A program made the translations under genes and the position numbers. The notes under the pieces were generated by a model, which did not search any database, was not told where the DNA came from, and was given only the letters and a program-made list of their open reading frames with translations. Shown here in pieces: positions 10,872 to 21,608 of a stretch of 64,000 bases of DNA. The stretch comes from Symbiodinium sp. CCMP2592 (Eukaryota > Sar > Dinophyceae > Suessiales > Symbiodiniaceae), in the NCBI GenBank assembly GCA_905221615.1, contig CAJNDT010000001.1, forward strand, positions 2,989,704 through 3,053,703, in the 5' to 3' direction. Each line of letters begins with the position of its first letter. Position 1 is the first letter of the stretch.

Positions 10872-13546
10872 TCAGTTCGCTATGGAGACGGATTTTTTGC
10901 AGGACGAGCCCAGCTTATCCCCGAGGTTGTTGTGGCAGCGACACAGTGCCTCCCAAGCAACATGAACCCCATCACGGTAGATTGGAGAAAGGGAAAAGAT
11001 TCCCCATGGCTGCCCCCGAGAAAGGGAAAAGATTCCCCATGGCTGCCCCCGCTTCATCATCGAACGTGTCTGAAGTTGCCGCTGTTTGGGCACGACTGAG
11101 CTACTTGAAGCTGGTTGCTCGTACTGCGTGAGTTCCTCCTCTGGAACCAAAAATTTGGGAGCCTCCAAGTCTTCAAGCTCGGATTCTGCATTAATGTTTT
11201 CTTCATTTTTTTCATCTGCATTTTGGACATTATTGCCATTGCCATCACCGGAAGCGTCGGATTCTGAATCCGAGGGCATAGGAATTATACCTTGCAGCGC
11301 TTTTTCGGCCCGAATCTGTGCACGCTTCGCTTTCTGCTCTTTGGTAAGCTTTTTTTTCGCTTCTGGCTCGGTCTTGAGGCCTGAAGGCTTTGCGTGCCCA
11401 ACCTGGCCTGAGGCCTGGAACTGCCTCTTGGGGCCCTTCTTTTGAGCAGATGGGTGCAATGCATCGAATGCAACAAGCGCAGCCTCAGTGTCAGCATCAA
11501 CCTGCACTGGCAAACCCGCATCGCCGCCATCTTTGTCATCGAAAGGATGGGATGCTGTAATGTCGAACCTGTTGATGTGACGCACAGGCCCCACGTCTAG
11601 CACGTTCAATTTCCAGTCGGACGCTTGCCGGGCAAGCCTTGCCAAAGCCACACTCTCGCTTTCAAGCTGAAGCTCTCTTCGACCACTCTGCGAAAAACAA
11701 TGCAGGCTCACAACAACACCCTCTCCTGCAAGATCAGCCATTTCTACAGGGTGGAGAAGAAGCACTGCCGCCTGGTGCGGGGCGCGGAGAGTGTGAAAAG
11801 CAACAGCCAGGCTTAGAGTTGCATCTAGTGTGGCGGAATGAAAGGAGAGAAGCAACGGCTCTTTCCCTGTGGATTTGGCTGTGGGGGCTTTTTGCAGCAC
11901 GGCGCGCCAGAACAGCGCACGCAGATGCTGCATGCATTCTTGCTTCTTTTCTGGCAGTGAATGCTCACAGCCGTTGATTGTGCATGTGGGGAACAGAGGC
12001 CACGGTTCAGGCGGAGCTCCCAACAAGCTGTTGGCCTCTTCCGGCTGCAGGACATTGTGCTGTGCATGAAAAGCATTTGCGATTGCTTTGACCTTGTTGC
12101 AATCAGCAGCGATACTGTGCCGCGCTAAAGGGAACCCGTCTGCGGCACCAATATTCCAAGGACCTCCAACAAAATCGGCGGCGGCCTGGGCATCCTCTGC
12201 ACTCGCTTCCTGATCCACTGCACTACTGGCCTGGAGGTTCTGAGAGCGTGCGACAGCGGCCCAGCGCTTTTTGTCGGCTTGGGCCCATTCAGCGGCCACT
12301 CTTGCATTGCGGTCACCTCGAGACGCTTGCAAAAGCCCAGGATGCCGACGAAACAAGTCCTGCGCAAAAGCATGCCAACCATTTCGCGCCTTGCCCTTCA
12401 GCCTACCTTGCGCCCATGCAGGCCTTCGGTTGTGGAGACGTTTGCGCTTTTGCCTCAAAGTCATCTTCCGCCACCTCTTGACATGGTGCTCGAACGTGTG
12501 CGCGCAGTGCTTGGATACGACTGCTGACAATCTTCTCTTCGGCCCTCTCTGATTCGTTGGTCCACTCCATTCTGTCAGTCTTGCAAACATTCTTTCAATA
12601 TACGTGGAAGTGGGAACGATCCGTTCAAACACTGCTTGCAAGAACTCCAACACATCATCCTCCATCAAACTGTTTGAAGACTTTCGCACCTCGCGCAGCT
12701 TCCTAGCAAATCCATCCAAACAACACACAGGCTGATCAAACAAATCCTGAGCACAACGCTGCTTCTCTGCATTGGTCGTTTCGCTGTCGATCAGACATGC
12801 TAGCTTCCATGGGTATTGCGTCCAAGGATAAAGCAGCTTCCTCCAGAGTTGACCCACCACAGTGAAAAATCCTCGCCGAAGCACTCGCAACCTGGCCTGA
12901 GGCCACGACAGAATCGGGCCAAAGCACAGGACGGCGGGACCCCACTCGTCGCTGGCGACGTCATCAAGCATCTTTGAAAGGCACGCCATCGCCTTCTTGG
13001 CGGGATTTTCAGCTGCCTTGCAAAAGCAAGACGCGGTCAAAGACCTATCCAACTCCAAATCCCCCTCCTCCTGCATTTCCGGTGCTTCTAGATCACGATC
13101 TGACAACCATGTGGCGTGCTTAAACAATGCATAATGAATGTTCATGACTGGCGCAGTCAACACGGTCCACAGGACTGTCGACCAATGGAAAGACTTGTCC
13201 TGTAAAAAAACCCCAGCCTTCACCAACCGTAACCTGGCCAATCGGGCCCACAGCTTTGATTCGTTAAGCGGGGCTCCAACATCTGCACCTTCTTCTTCGT
13301 CGTCTGGCGCTTCAGGCACCATTTTCGATGTGCCGAAGGCGGCCTCGAAGGCTTGGGGAACAAGGTTGCAAAAATTCTGCGTCACAGAAATGTGCCGCAT
13401 GCAAGGTGCAACCTTCGTCCATTTGTTCAAAGCTGGCACCAAAACGGGTTTGAGCAAAACCTCTTCCACCAAGCCGAAGGCTTTGCAAACAGAGTCGGCT
13501 CGGTCCTTGCAGCAATCAGCTCCTCCACATACGTGAACTGGCCGTC
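10872..13546 (-). CDS. Large exon of an unrecognised, probably repeated family (C-terminal part)
   Basis: A single open frame of about 890 codons begins after a CTGCAG acceptor (exon start 13,546). It opens RPVHVCGGADCCKDRAD and continues through helical sequence, a Trp- and Arg-rich stretch (NGWHAFAQDLFRRHPG) loosely like HMG-type DNA-binding helices, and an acidic Asp/Ser/Asn region near the end. The last residues contain a 33-nt duplication read as two GQPWGIFSLS units, which may already be intron. Two GGCC hairpins are translated in frame (ASGQV; WPQAR). I infer that it continues the exon at 18,169-19,461, whose end FFRGPWTG joins it in phase. The function is unknown; repeated dinoflagellate families of this kind may derive from mobile elements. 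Confidence 0.6.
10985..11050. repeat. 33-nt perfect tandem duplication in a coding frame
   Basis: Copies 10,985-11,017 and 11,018-11,050 (GAGAAAGGGAAAAGATTCCC and onward) are identical. Because 33 is a multiple of three, the frame on the minus strand stays open. Confidence 0.95.
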
Positions 13547-13557
13547 CTGCAGGCAAT

Positions 13558-13634
13558 CGCTTCAAAATCGGTTCAAAATCGCTTCAAAATCGCTTCAAAA
13601 TCGCTTCAAAATCGGTTCAAAATCGATTCAAAAC
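13558..13634. repeat. Array of seven 11-nt units next to a splice acceptor
   Basis: The unit CGCTTCAAAAT (variants CGGTTCAAAAT, CGATTCAAAA) is repeated seven times. On the minus strand it is ATTTTGAAGCG and ends a few nt before the acceptor at 13,547. Confidence 0.9.
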
Positions 13635-14504
13635 ATGTCTTGGCTGAACTATTGAAAACTTATCACGCTGCGATGCAAGCTTGTCGAGTGCATAACTGCA
13701 TAACAGCCAATAACAGCAGCAAACTAGACTGCAACCTGGGTTCCATGCAGGGAGCTAGCAGCTAGCATTCATAAAGCGTCGCATACATAGTCGTAGAGTC
13801 ATAGTCATAGTCACATGTAACAAACTCACAAAACAAAGCGGGTAGAGTAGGATGTGTTGTAACACTAACTTGACGACAGTTCGGACTGAGAGCATCAACA
13901 TCTAGGGGGATGTTGCCTAGGGTATGGAAACTGCACTGCAACGGTCAAGCCCTCAGATGTCGGTAGCCTGAATCACAAGTTGCATTGCCTTGACTTGACA
14001 TTAACTAATCTGCCTGGAACCCATGCAGCCCATGCACAAGCCTCGCGTAGTTATTGCGGCAGAAACGACGTGATCTTTTTCACGTGGCAGCAACAGCAAG
14101 CGAAATCACACACGAAAGGAATGCAGTCGTCGTTTGTGAAATCGACTTGAGCGACAGCGATAGCAGACTGGACTTGGCCAAAGGCCGATCAATGAAACCA
14201 ACTTTGACCTTTCGTTGTACCGAAAGCAAACTAAGCTAGGCTTGGCCCAAGGCCAGGCCGTTGATGTCTGATGCTGTCACTGTACCAGTCCAGCCTGCCC
14301 TCTGGAACACTGTGGAAGATTGGGACTGTACTGCTCAGGTCAGAGACTGTCGCCCAGCAACATGAAACGAAAGTAACCCAACAAAACATCTGTGCAATTC
14401 TAGACAACGATCGACATGCCATGCTTGGGCTGAAACTATACTTAGTGGAGGTTCCTCCTGGTTGCGACAGCTCTGACCTGGCCTGAGGCCAACACTCTGA
14501 CTTT
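13635..14504. other. Noncoding stretch between genes
   Basis: No protein-like frame is seen. It contains GGCC hairpins at 14172, 14240 and 14476 and an ATAGTCATAGTCATAGTCA run near 13,790, similar to one at 3,180-3,210. If the flanking large exons belong to one gene, this is intron sequence. Confidence 0.45.
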
Positions 14505-17500
14505 CTACGCAGCATAGCCGCCGCGGCTTGGGGGAGACAAAAGCTCGACCCCGCCCCAATTCCGCTTCACATACATCGCCAAGTCGATATTGTTCGCGAG
14601 TGCGGCGTCGACGACCCCCTGCCCGCGCTTCAAGCCGGGGCTGTTGACGAGTGAGGTCACCAGGCCAAATGCGTAGGTTGAGTTCCTGTCACCACCACTC
14701 TTGTGGTAGAGGGACCACAAAAGCTTCTGCAGCCCACGGTGGTTCCCACGAGAGGCTGCAATGTGAAACGCTGTCGCCCCTGTTGGAGACCTGGTCCTTA
14801 GCAACACTAGAACAAGAGAAAACTGCCCAAAATCACCAGGCAAGACCCGGCCCAAGGCCAATACATCACTGTGTCACGTTGGCACGAAAATCTTCAAGAA
14901 TAATCTTTTACTAATCTTACTAAGCACACACCGAAGTACATATTTACAAACACGAACACTACTTGAAAGGACCGAGATTCACGAGACCTGTGACGCTCAT
15001 GTAGGAAACCAGGACCTTCAACATGTCGTAGGCGTAGTCCGTGCCTCCCAAAGATCCTGGTGGTGCATCAACCAACACCATCAACGGCGTCCAGTTCGCT
15101 GGGCGACCTGAGGGGTTCGTCACGGCATCCGCAAGAGTCGGGGCTTTCCGGAGAGTATACTCCAGACAAGGCCCAAGGCCCAAACGCACGGCATGATGGG
15201 CGACTGTCATCCCCTCTTCGTCTCTGATTGAGACGAGGTCAGAGACCGTCAGCGCTTGGAGCTCCGCCCTGAGGCGCGTCATGTCGCGATTGTACAGCGC
15301 TGTGAAGATGACGTTCTTTCTCTCGTCCATTTCTTGGCGAGATTGCAGTCTCGACAATAGAGCCTGCTGTTGGACTTTCTGGGTCTCAAGTAGCCCAAAA
15401 AGCCTCCCAAGCATCTCGTCCTTATCGCCTTCCGCCGCCTGCGCCTTGAGCGCTTCCATCGTCTTCTCGAGGTCCAAACTGGAGGGCTCCAGCGGCTCTC
15501 CGGACTCGGCCGTCGCAGGAGTCGCAGGCTCATCATCAACCTGGCCCAAGGCCTCGTCCCGGGCCACCTCGTCCGATTCCACGGGGTCTGCGCTGGTGCC
15601 TTGGATCGGCTTGAAGTCTTGAAGCTTGGGCGACAATGGGCTGGAAGGGCTAAAGTAACTAGCTGTACCCTAAAAACCCAGACCGTTTTCTCAACCCGGA
15701 CCTTCATCAAGACCCCTCCCTATCATAAGTGGTTAAGCAACAAAGCAGAAGACGAGAAACCGCCTGGCTCATCCGCTTCCGCCGCTTGCTGCCCTGGCTC
15801 TGCGATCTGGTCACTTACCGGGCCGGAGGCCGAGGCCTGATCATCAGCCTGGGCCTGATCCTCCTCGACCTCAGCATTGTTGAAAGAGAGCAGCTGGCGG
15901 TTCAGGTGCCCCAGATCGCGCATCACTGTCTCCAGGCGTGCAAAGTCTTCCGAAGTCCAGTTTGCACGGGGCGTCTGCGGAGGCGACTCTGGATTGACAT
16001 CGGCTACTTTGCCTTCGTCATCGCAGGTCACCATCTCAAAGTCTGACTCCGGCTCCTCTGCTTCGGCTGCACCCTTTTCGCAGGCCTTCTCCACGGTGGG
16101 CTCCTCGTTCTCTTCGTCGTCTGCAACCTCAATTTCAACCATAACTGGTGGGTCCACTGCCTCATCATCTGCACTGGCGGCACTGACCTGGCCAGAGGCC
16201 GACGAATCCTCGCTGATGCGCTTGGGGTGCGGCATCTCTGAGTCGTCGGTAATGAAACTTGAGTTGTGTACTACCTAGAGTCCTAGAGTCTAGACTGGGC
16301 AATCTAGTGACGGACCAAGACCAAATGCACTATTTGCCGAAACCTGTAGCCGTTCTGTCTTGCTTACATTATAATTATCTTCATCATAAAAAATATATAA
16401 AAATTTCAGCTCTAAGAAACCATCCGTCGGAACGTTGATGTACGAGGAGTCCGTGTTTGTGCCACTCTGCCGCACCTGACCTGGCGAAACGCCCTTCGAT
16501 CTCGGCTTGACTGGTCGAGCTTTGGACCGAAGGTGGGTCGAGCTTGAGCGACCGGGCGGGGGCGGCGGCGGCATCGACGATATCAATGACTGTGGCCCTG
16601 GCAACGACTGGCGAGTCCGCTTGCCCTTGCCTGAAAGGACGAACCCCATTTCTATGCAGCGCCGACGAAACTGAACAGGGGTGATGAGGGCGTTCGCATA
16701 TCTCGTGGAAGGAAATATCTCCTGGTTGCTGCCGACCTGGACCAGGCCTGAGGCCCCCGATTTACCAGCGATCTCTGCTTGGTGCTCGATCAAAAAGTCG
16801 ATGGGGCGAATAGTGTTCACTCTGTACTGCGATGGCGGCGCTCTGCTGTTCAGGTCGACGATGTTGCGCAATGTGGAGACATAGTTCCTGTAGATTCTCA
16901 AATGCGGCCTAATATAAGATTAAGGTAACCTTATCCTGAACTTGATTCTTGTCTCTTACAGCCTTTCTGGCAAACACATCGACGTCTGACTCACTGGAAA
17001 GCACACAGTGACTATACTGAAATGCCGAGGTTCGCAACTTCTGTCGCCGACCAGCCCAAAAGGCGCATGAGCGTCATGGCACCAAGTGTCGCGGAGCGAT
17101 GGGCTCCGTTGACACAGCAGATGAGGACCGACACGCCGCGGTGCAGCAAGGAGATCACATTGTCGATCTGCTGCAGCACGCTCTCCATGTTCACGTTGCC
17201 GTGCACGACGCCAGTCCCATCTGTGTACCTCAATACACGGATCGCCGCTGTGTCATCCGGCTGGACCGACTTGGCCGCAGGCCACACCGCTCCGATTCCA
17301 TTCCTGATCATCAGGTTAGTGTCGGTGCCTGCCTTCGATCCGCCGAGCCACAACTTGGAACCGAACTCATTCGTCAGGTCCAAGATGACATGGGCAGGAT
17401 GCCTACACAGGGCCCAAACAGAAACGTTAAAAGTTCAAAGAGCCAAGAGTCCAAAACGAAACCCCCGGCTACGCCTTAAAGCAACTAACTTAGAACTGCC

Positions 17501-17913
17501 TCCTGCTTCCTATGCCTTAGTATAGGACTATAGACTGTAGTATGGTATGGTAAGTCATAAAGTATGAGAGCTATAGGCTACAGGCTTTGGGGGGCGCCTA
17601 CTGCTCTAGGACTCTAGGCTATAAGCCATAACGGCTAGTTTGAGTATTTGGGCACATCGATCCTGTCGTTGTAGCTGTTCCGTGCCCACTTGATCGCCTC
17701 GACTCCACCGTAGGTGTCACATGCGAGGTGGTCCGTGATGACGACCACATGCTGCCTGAGCTCTTGTGAAGTCATCTCCGGACCCGGCCAAAGGCCCTGT
17801 AGCGCGGACGCACGAGCGTCCATGCTTTCGAAACAAGCCTGCAACCCTTCTGTCCGCAAGAAAGCCAGGAGCTGGGTATCGGTCATTTCGAAAAGCCCCG
17901 ACGGCCCCGACAT
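14505..17913 (-). CDS. Dual-specificity phosphatase with C-terminal ankyrin repeats
   Basis: Exon 1 is 17,913-17,654, joined through a GC-AG intron (17,653-17,403) to the catalytic exon (17,402 to about 17,034), giving DVHPAHVILDL. The phosphatase signature CX5R is CCVNGAHRS, followed by the helix LGAMTLMRLLGW, as in cysteine-based protein phosphatases that remove phosphate from Ser/Thr/Tyr. The next exon (16,908 to about 16,421; its donor may be GA) holds a Pro-rich linker. Then follow acidic, disordered exons (about 16,237-15,819 and 15,636-14,962) and an end with ankyrin-like units (TVAHHAVRLG; TGATAFHIAASRGN). The stop is at 14,505. Joins after exon 3 are not fixed. GGCC hairpins occur in nearly every exon, one directly before a GTAAGT donor (15,819/15,818). 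Ankyrin repeats suggest a protein partner, unknown here. Confidence 0.75.
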
Positions 17914-18168
17914 TGCAATCGGGGATGCTCAGAAAAAAAGACACACGTCACTCACTCACTGTGTCAGCTGAACGTCGCGATCTTGAACCACATGCAGAGT
18001 GCACATGCATCAGAGGTCAAAACTGTCAAAACATGCAACGACACTCCAAGTAGACTTTGCAACTGTAGGACATGCTACGGCAGCCATAAAGCAGAAGTTT
18101 AATCAGTCGCTTATGGCATCGTGCGCAATCACAACCAGATTTATCTAGATTTACCACTGATTCCCAAA

Positions 18169-19461
18169 TCAAGAACCCAACCGAACCCCAGCACTCGGTC
18201 CTGTCCAGGGGCCGCGGAAGAAGAAGTCCACGAACTTCTTGATCCGCTGCGAAACTCCGGAACGTTCTTCAGGTTTGGCATCGCCCAATCCTTGCAGCAT
18301 AAGTTCTAAGAAGGTGGTTGCTTGCTTGCGTGCGCTGGACCATTCGGCCTGCAAACCTGGATGCTCTTCTGACATGACGACCAAATCCTTGTCAATCTGT
18401 TGCTTGACAGCTTCCCTCAGATCCTTGAACACTTTGCCTTTACTGGTGCACTTTGCTACACAGTAGGAACCTGGCAGAATGCCCAAAAGCTTTGTAATTC
18501 GCTCAACCACGTTCCCGTTCCTATGTTGAGCACAAAGCATAGGGATAAAAAAACACTGCTCAGGCAGAACTGCATGCAAATGTTTGAGCAACTTGATATT
18601 TGCTGAGGCCTGGTCGCACGTCACCAGCAGACATGGAAAGTCAGCCAAGGTGCAAAAGCTACCTGGCCCAAGGCCCCCTGCTCCGAGGTTCAATGCTGCC
18701 CACATGCATGCAGTTGTTTTGCGGGGCAGGGCCTGAGGCACTCGAATGAAATCCTGTTCTGTCATACTTCCTGCTGAACCGAAGCTCAATTGAGAATGAG
18801 AAGCTAGAATTGACCAGGAGCCCGGCCCATCACCATTCAAACTCAGATCCAGCTCGGTTTCGTCGAACATCAGGTTCAAGATCCAAAGCTTAGGTGGGTT
18901 GTGCGACTCTGATACTGCACAATGTCTTGCTTTGCCTAGCTCTTGTGCAAGGCCTTCTTCTTGCTTCTTCAAAAGCACACTAGACACAAAAGTACGAGCG
19001 CTCAACACATGAGCCGCACTGGCTCCATCTATCTCGCTGGCGACCTGGCGCAACGCCGATGATGCTTGAGAAAATGCTGCTCGGAGTAACGCTTCCGGTG
19101 TCCACACTTTCCATGCGCCTTTCCCAGACACCTTGGCCCTTTTTTCTGATGATTCCATCGGCATCAGGTGATCTGTCGTCCTGCTCCTTCCAGACAAATT
19201 AGCATGAGTTGCTTGCAATCGGCTTTGCCGTCGTCTGTGGGCCTTATGTGTTTCCTTCATGCTTTTGGACCTCTTTAAGCCAATCCGTCTTCTTGCCAGC
19301 CCGACTCCTCGTCCTCTGCCGCCTCTGCCTCTGCCTCTACCGAGCCCGTCTCCTCGTCCTCTGCCGCCTCTGCCTCTGCCTCTACCGCGCCCGACTCCTC
19401 GTCCTCTGCCGCCCCTGCCTCTACCGTCTCGACCTGGCCGAAGGCCTGCTCCTCCTCCCCG
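18169..19461 (-). CDS. Large exon of unrecognised family, broken by the assembly gap (N-terminal part)
   Basis: From the gap downstream the minus strand encodes an Arg/Gly-rich or Glu/Ala-rich low-complexity start, a basic stretch (RRRIGLKRSKSMKETHKAH), then a folded-looking region with LMFDETELDL, VTCDQASANIKLLKHLH and PMLCAQHRNGNVVERITKLL, ending FFRGPWTG before the frame runs out at 18,169. I do not recognise a named domain; His, Cys and Asp clusters could be catalytic or metal-binding, but that is speculation. The end fits in phase with the exon starting 13,546 if a GC donor (CGC G|GC) or a GA donor is used. The intervening 4.6 kb contains the phosphatase gene on the same strand. GGCC hairpins at 18,661 and 19,432 are read in frame. 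Confidence 0.55.
   Translation of the reverse strand, partial: RGGGAGLRPGRDGRGRGGRGRGVGRGRGRGRGGRGRGDGLGRGRGRGGRGRGVGLARRRIGLKRSKSMKETHKAHRRRQSRLQATHANLSGRSRTTDHLMPMESSEKRAKVSGKGAWKVWTPEALLRAAFSQASSALRQVASEIDGASAAHVLSARTFVSSVLLKKQEEGLAQELGKARHCAVSESHNPPKLWILNLMFDETELDLSLNGDGPGSWSILASHSQLSFGSAGSMTEQDFIRVPQALPRKTTACMWAALNLGAGGLGPGSFCTLADFPCLLVTCDQASANIKLLKHLHAVLPEQCFFIPMLCAQHRNGNVVERITKLLGILPGSYCVAKCTSKGKVFKDLREAVKQQIDKDLVVMSEEHPGLQAEWSSARKQATTFLELMLQGLGDAKPEERSGVSQRIKKFVDFFFRGPWTGPSAGVRLGS
19300..19440. repeat. GC-rich minisatellite open in two frames
   Basis: A unit of about 40-48 nt (CTCCTCGTCCTCTGCCGCCT and similar) is repeated three times. On the minus strand one frame gives Arg-Gly repeats and another gives Glu-Ala-Asp repeats (EAEAAEDEE), both without stops. 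The assembly breaks just beyond. Confidence 0.85.
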
Positions 19462-19561
19462 NNNNNNNNNNNNNNNNNNNNNNNNNNNNNNNNNNNNNNN
19501 NNNNNNNNNNNNNNNNNNNNNNNNNNNNNNNNNNNNNNNNNNNNNNNNNNNNNNNNNNNNN
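19462..19561. other. Assembly gap of 100 N
   Basis: Exactly 100 N separate the repeat-rich exon on the left from retroelement sequence on the right. One hundred is the usual placeholder for a gap of unknown size, so continuity and distance across it are not established. Confidence 0.99.
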
Positions 19562-19880
19562 TCGTTGACGTAGTAGACGCTGCCGGTGCGGCCGGGGCTG
19601 CTGGGGAGGCTGCTGTTTTCGTCGCCGCTATCACGTCCAGCAGCTCGAGAACGGTGGCCTGGTCGATCAAGAGCTCGTCGGCCGACCGCTTCTTTGTGTC
19701 TCCTGCCAACTCGACGCCTGCTCTCAGCGGGTCCAAGAAAGCCTGGATCTTGGAGCGGTCCGAGAAGAGGTGGTGTATCACTCCTGGGACGTCGACCCCT
19801 CTGGCCTTGAAGAGTAAGCGAACTGTCGGGTGACTGCGGCCTTGTCACACAACTCGTCGAAGGACGCCGGCGTCGCCATC
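19562..19880 (-). pseudogene. Start of the retroelement ORF after the recombinase, cut by the gap
   Basis: Ten nt after the recombinase stop, ATG at 19,880 opens MATPASFDELCDKAA. A frameshift near 19,815 leads into the continuation (KARGVDVPGV, then KIQAFLDPLRAG), which runs to the gap. A similar start (YLKARGSD, then IIIDPLGP) follows the recombinase at 62.4-62.75 kb. I infer the N-terminus of the polyprotein that carries methyltransferase and/or reverse transcriptase in these elements; the rest is missing. Confidence 0.55.
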
Positions 19881-19889
19881 GCAGCCGAC

Positions 19890-21608
19890 CTAATCCGATG
19901 AATCTGACGATGATTCAGATCCCTCGGGGGCTGGTGCTTGAGACTGCAGAACTTCGGCGACCGGACTCTCCTCGGGAAAACACACTGGACAGTAGCGAAA
20001 ACCTGGCAAAAGCGTTGGGTTCCTCTGGCAGCTTGCTTTCCCGTACTTCCAAAGGCCGCACGCTGACCGCCACTTGTCAGAGGGGGACGAACACTCACTA
20101 GCAAAAGGCTTGTGTGCCAGTTTGGAGCGAACATTATGTACAAGAACGCCCTGTCCTCGAAAGCAATCGGCGACCACTGCCCTGACCTGGTCGAGAGCTG
20201 CCGGCAATAGCGCCAGCTGGCCTGATCTCGGGGCCTGCGAACTTGGGGGCAAAGCCGAAGTCCTAAGTGCAACTGCCTGTGATGCTCGGGACGGGTTAGC
20301 CAGGGCAGCCTCCTGAACATAACGATAGATAGCTGCACTTCCCCAACGGCCCAGCAACATGATGACATGTAGGTCGAGGTCGGCCCGTGCGAACAGTTGC
20401 GCGCCAGCGACGCGGAAGGCGTGTTGGGCCCACCGCTGCAGAACTTGCCGGGGCCATTCGTGGAGGTCGCCTGCAAAAAGGACCCATGCGAACACGCGGG
20501 CCAGCCACACAACCTGGGCTTTGGTTGGTGGGCCCGAACCATCACCGAAAAAGGGTGACTTCGCGCTCCAGCGACCCTGCTTGCGGAGTCGGATCGAACA
20601 TCGCAATGCTGCGTGATATGCACACAGTGGGTTCCTGCCAAGGGAACAGTCGCATTGCTGCAGAGGCGTGAAGAGGAGGGCCTCGTCTCCACTGCGACCA
20701 CAGCCTGGGTCATGTGTCCGCGAACAGATACAAGCGTGCGACCGGTGGCAACCTCTCGCCGTGGGGTCTGTCTTCGATATCGGGAGGTTGAGCCTAACGA
20801 GCCCTTCCCGAGAAAAGCTGACGTCCTCGCATAAGACAGAGGAAATCTCGAGTCCGCGAAGGAGAAACCAAGCGGCCACAATACCTGTGTCTGAGGGGTA
20901 TTCGATCCTGGCAGCCCCCGGCACTTGGAGGCGTACATAGGCTGCCTCGATATCTCTGTCGAACTTCCTGGAGCACGCTTCCAAAGGGAAGTCCAGTTTA
21001 TCTGCCGATGGCCCCATACCCCTTGTGATCGACCCCACGGCTTGAGCAACTGCGTGATCCAGGGCTGGCGACCAGTCGTGTCCCTGCGCCCGGTGTTCCC
21101 CTTTAGCCACGCTATAGTACTGGGCTGCCGAGCGGTACCTTGCTTGCTTGAAGAGGGCGCCGACCTTATCGATAAGCTCGACCGTAACCGGGAGAGGGGG
21201 AAGGTTCCGTTGCTCTGCGAGGGAGCACCAAAGTTTCCAGCGAGACTCCCTCGGACCTCTGGAGGTCTTTGCGAACTTATCCTCTTGAAAAGCAGCGTCG
21301 GCCAAAGCCAATGCACTCTCTGATTGCACCGAGGCGGCAGCACTTCGCGACCCTCGTTGGTACGGATGCACCTCTGGGGCGTCCGCCCTGGACCGAGCGC
21401 GAACCACCGACCTGTTGAAAAGCTTGTCGACGGCCGGGTCTCCGATCCACTGCCGTAGCTGCGTCTTGGGGGTATTTTCCAGATCAGAGGCGGACTTAAC
21501 GCCGTGTGCTCTAAGAGGCTCGAGAGCAGAATGGAGGTCCAAAGACCCCAGCACATGAACTAGGCTCGCGAACGAGGTTCTCTCATGTGGGCACTTGACA
21601 TGAAACAT
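19890..21608 (-). CDS. Tyrosine recombinase of a DIRS-like retroelement, intact
   Basis: A complete 572-codon frame. Residues about 110-190 form a helical core-binding region (RWKLWCSLAEQR). The catalytic part shows the first Arg in WFLLRGLEI, a SKTD strand, HxxR as HAFRVAGA, LLGRW and the Tyr nucleophile in IYRYVQEA; these are the residues used to cut and rejoin DNA through a 3'-phosphotyrosine. The C-terminus has a Cys set (C-x9-C-x12-C-x2-C) that may bind zinc, then an acidic Ser-rich tail. In DIRS-type elements such an enzyme inserts a circular DNA copy without target-site duplication. The next ORF starts 10 nt downstream and a gag-like remnant lies upstream, consistent with one element on the minus strand. 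Of the three recombinase-type elements here, only this one has an open recombinase frame. Confidence 0.85.
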   Translation of the reverse strand: MFHVKCPHERTSFASLVHVLGSLDLHSALEPLRAHGVKSASDLENTPKTQLRQWIGDPAVDKLFNRSVVRARSRADAPEVHPYQRGSRSAAASVQSESALALADAAFQEDKFAKTSRGPRESRWKLWCSLAEQRNLPPLPVTVELIDKVGALFKQARYRSAAQYYSVAKGEHRAQGHDWSPALDHAVAQAVGSITRGMGPSADKLDFPLEACSRKFDRDIEAAYVRLQVPGAARIEYPSDTGIVAAWFLLRGLEISSVLCEDVSFSREGLVRLNLPISKTDPTARGCHRSHACICSRTHDPGCGRSGDEALLFTPLQQCDCSLGRNPLCAYHAALRCSIRLRKQGRWSAKSPFFGDGSGPPTKAQVVWLARVFAWVLFAGDLHEWPRQVLQRWAQHAFRVAGAQLFARADLDLHVIMLLGRWGSAAIYRYVQEAALANPSRASQAVALRTSALPPSSQAPRSGQLALLPAALDQVRAVVADCFRGQGVLVHNVRSKLAHKPFASECSSPSDKWRSACGLWKYGKASCQRNPTLLPGFRYCPVCFPEESPVAEVLQSQAPAPEGSESSSDSSD

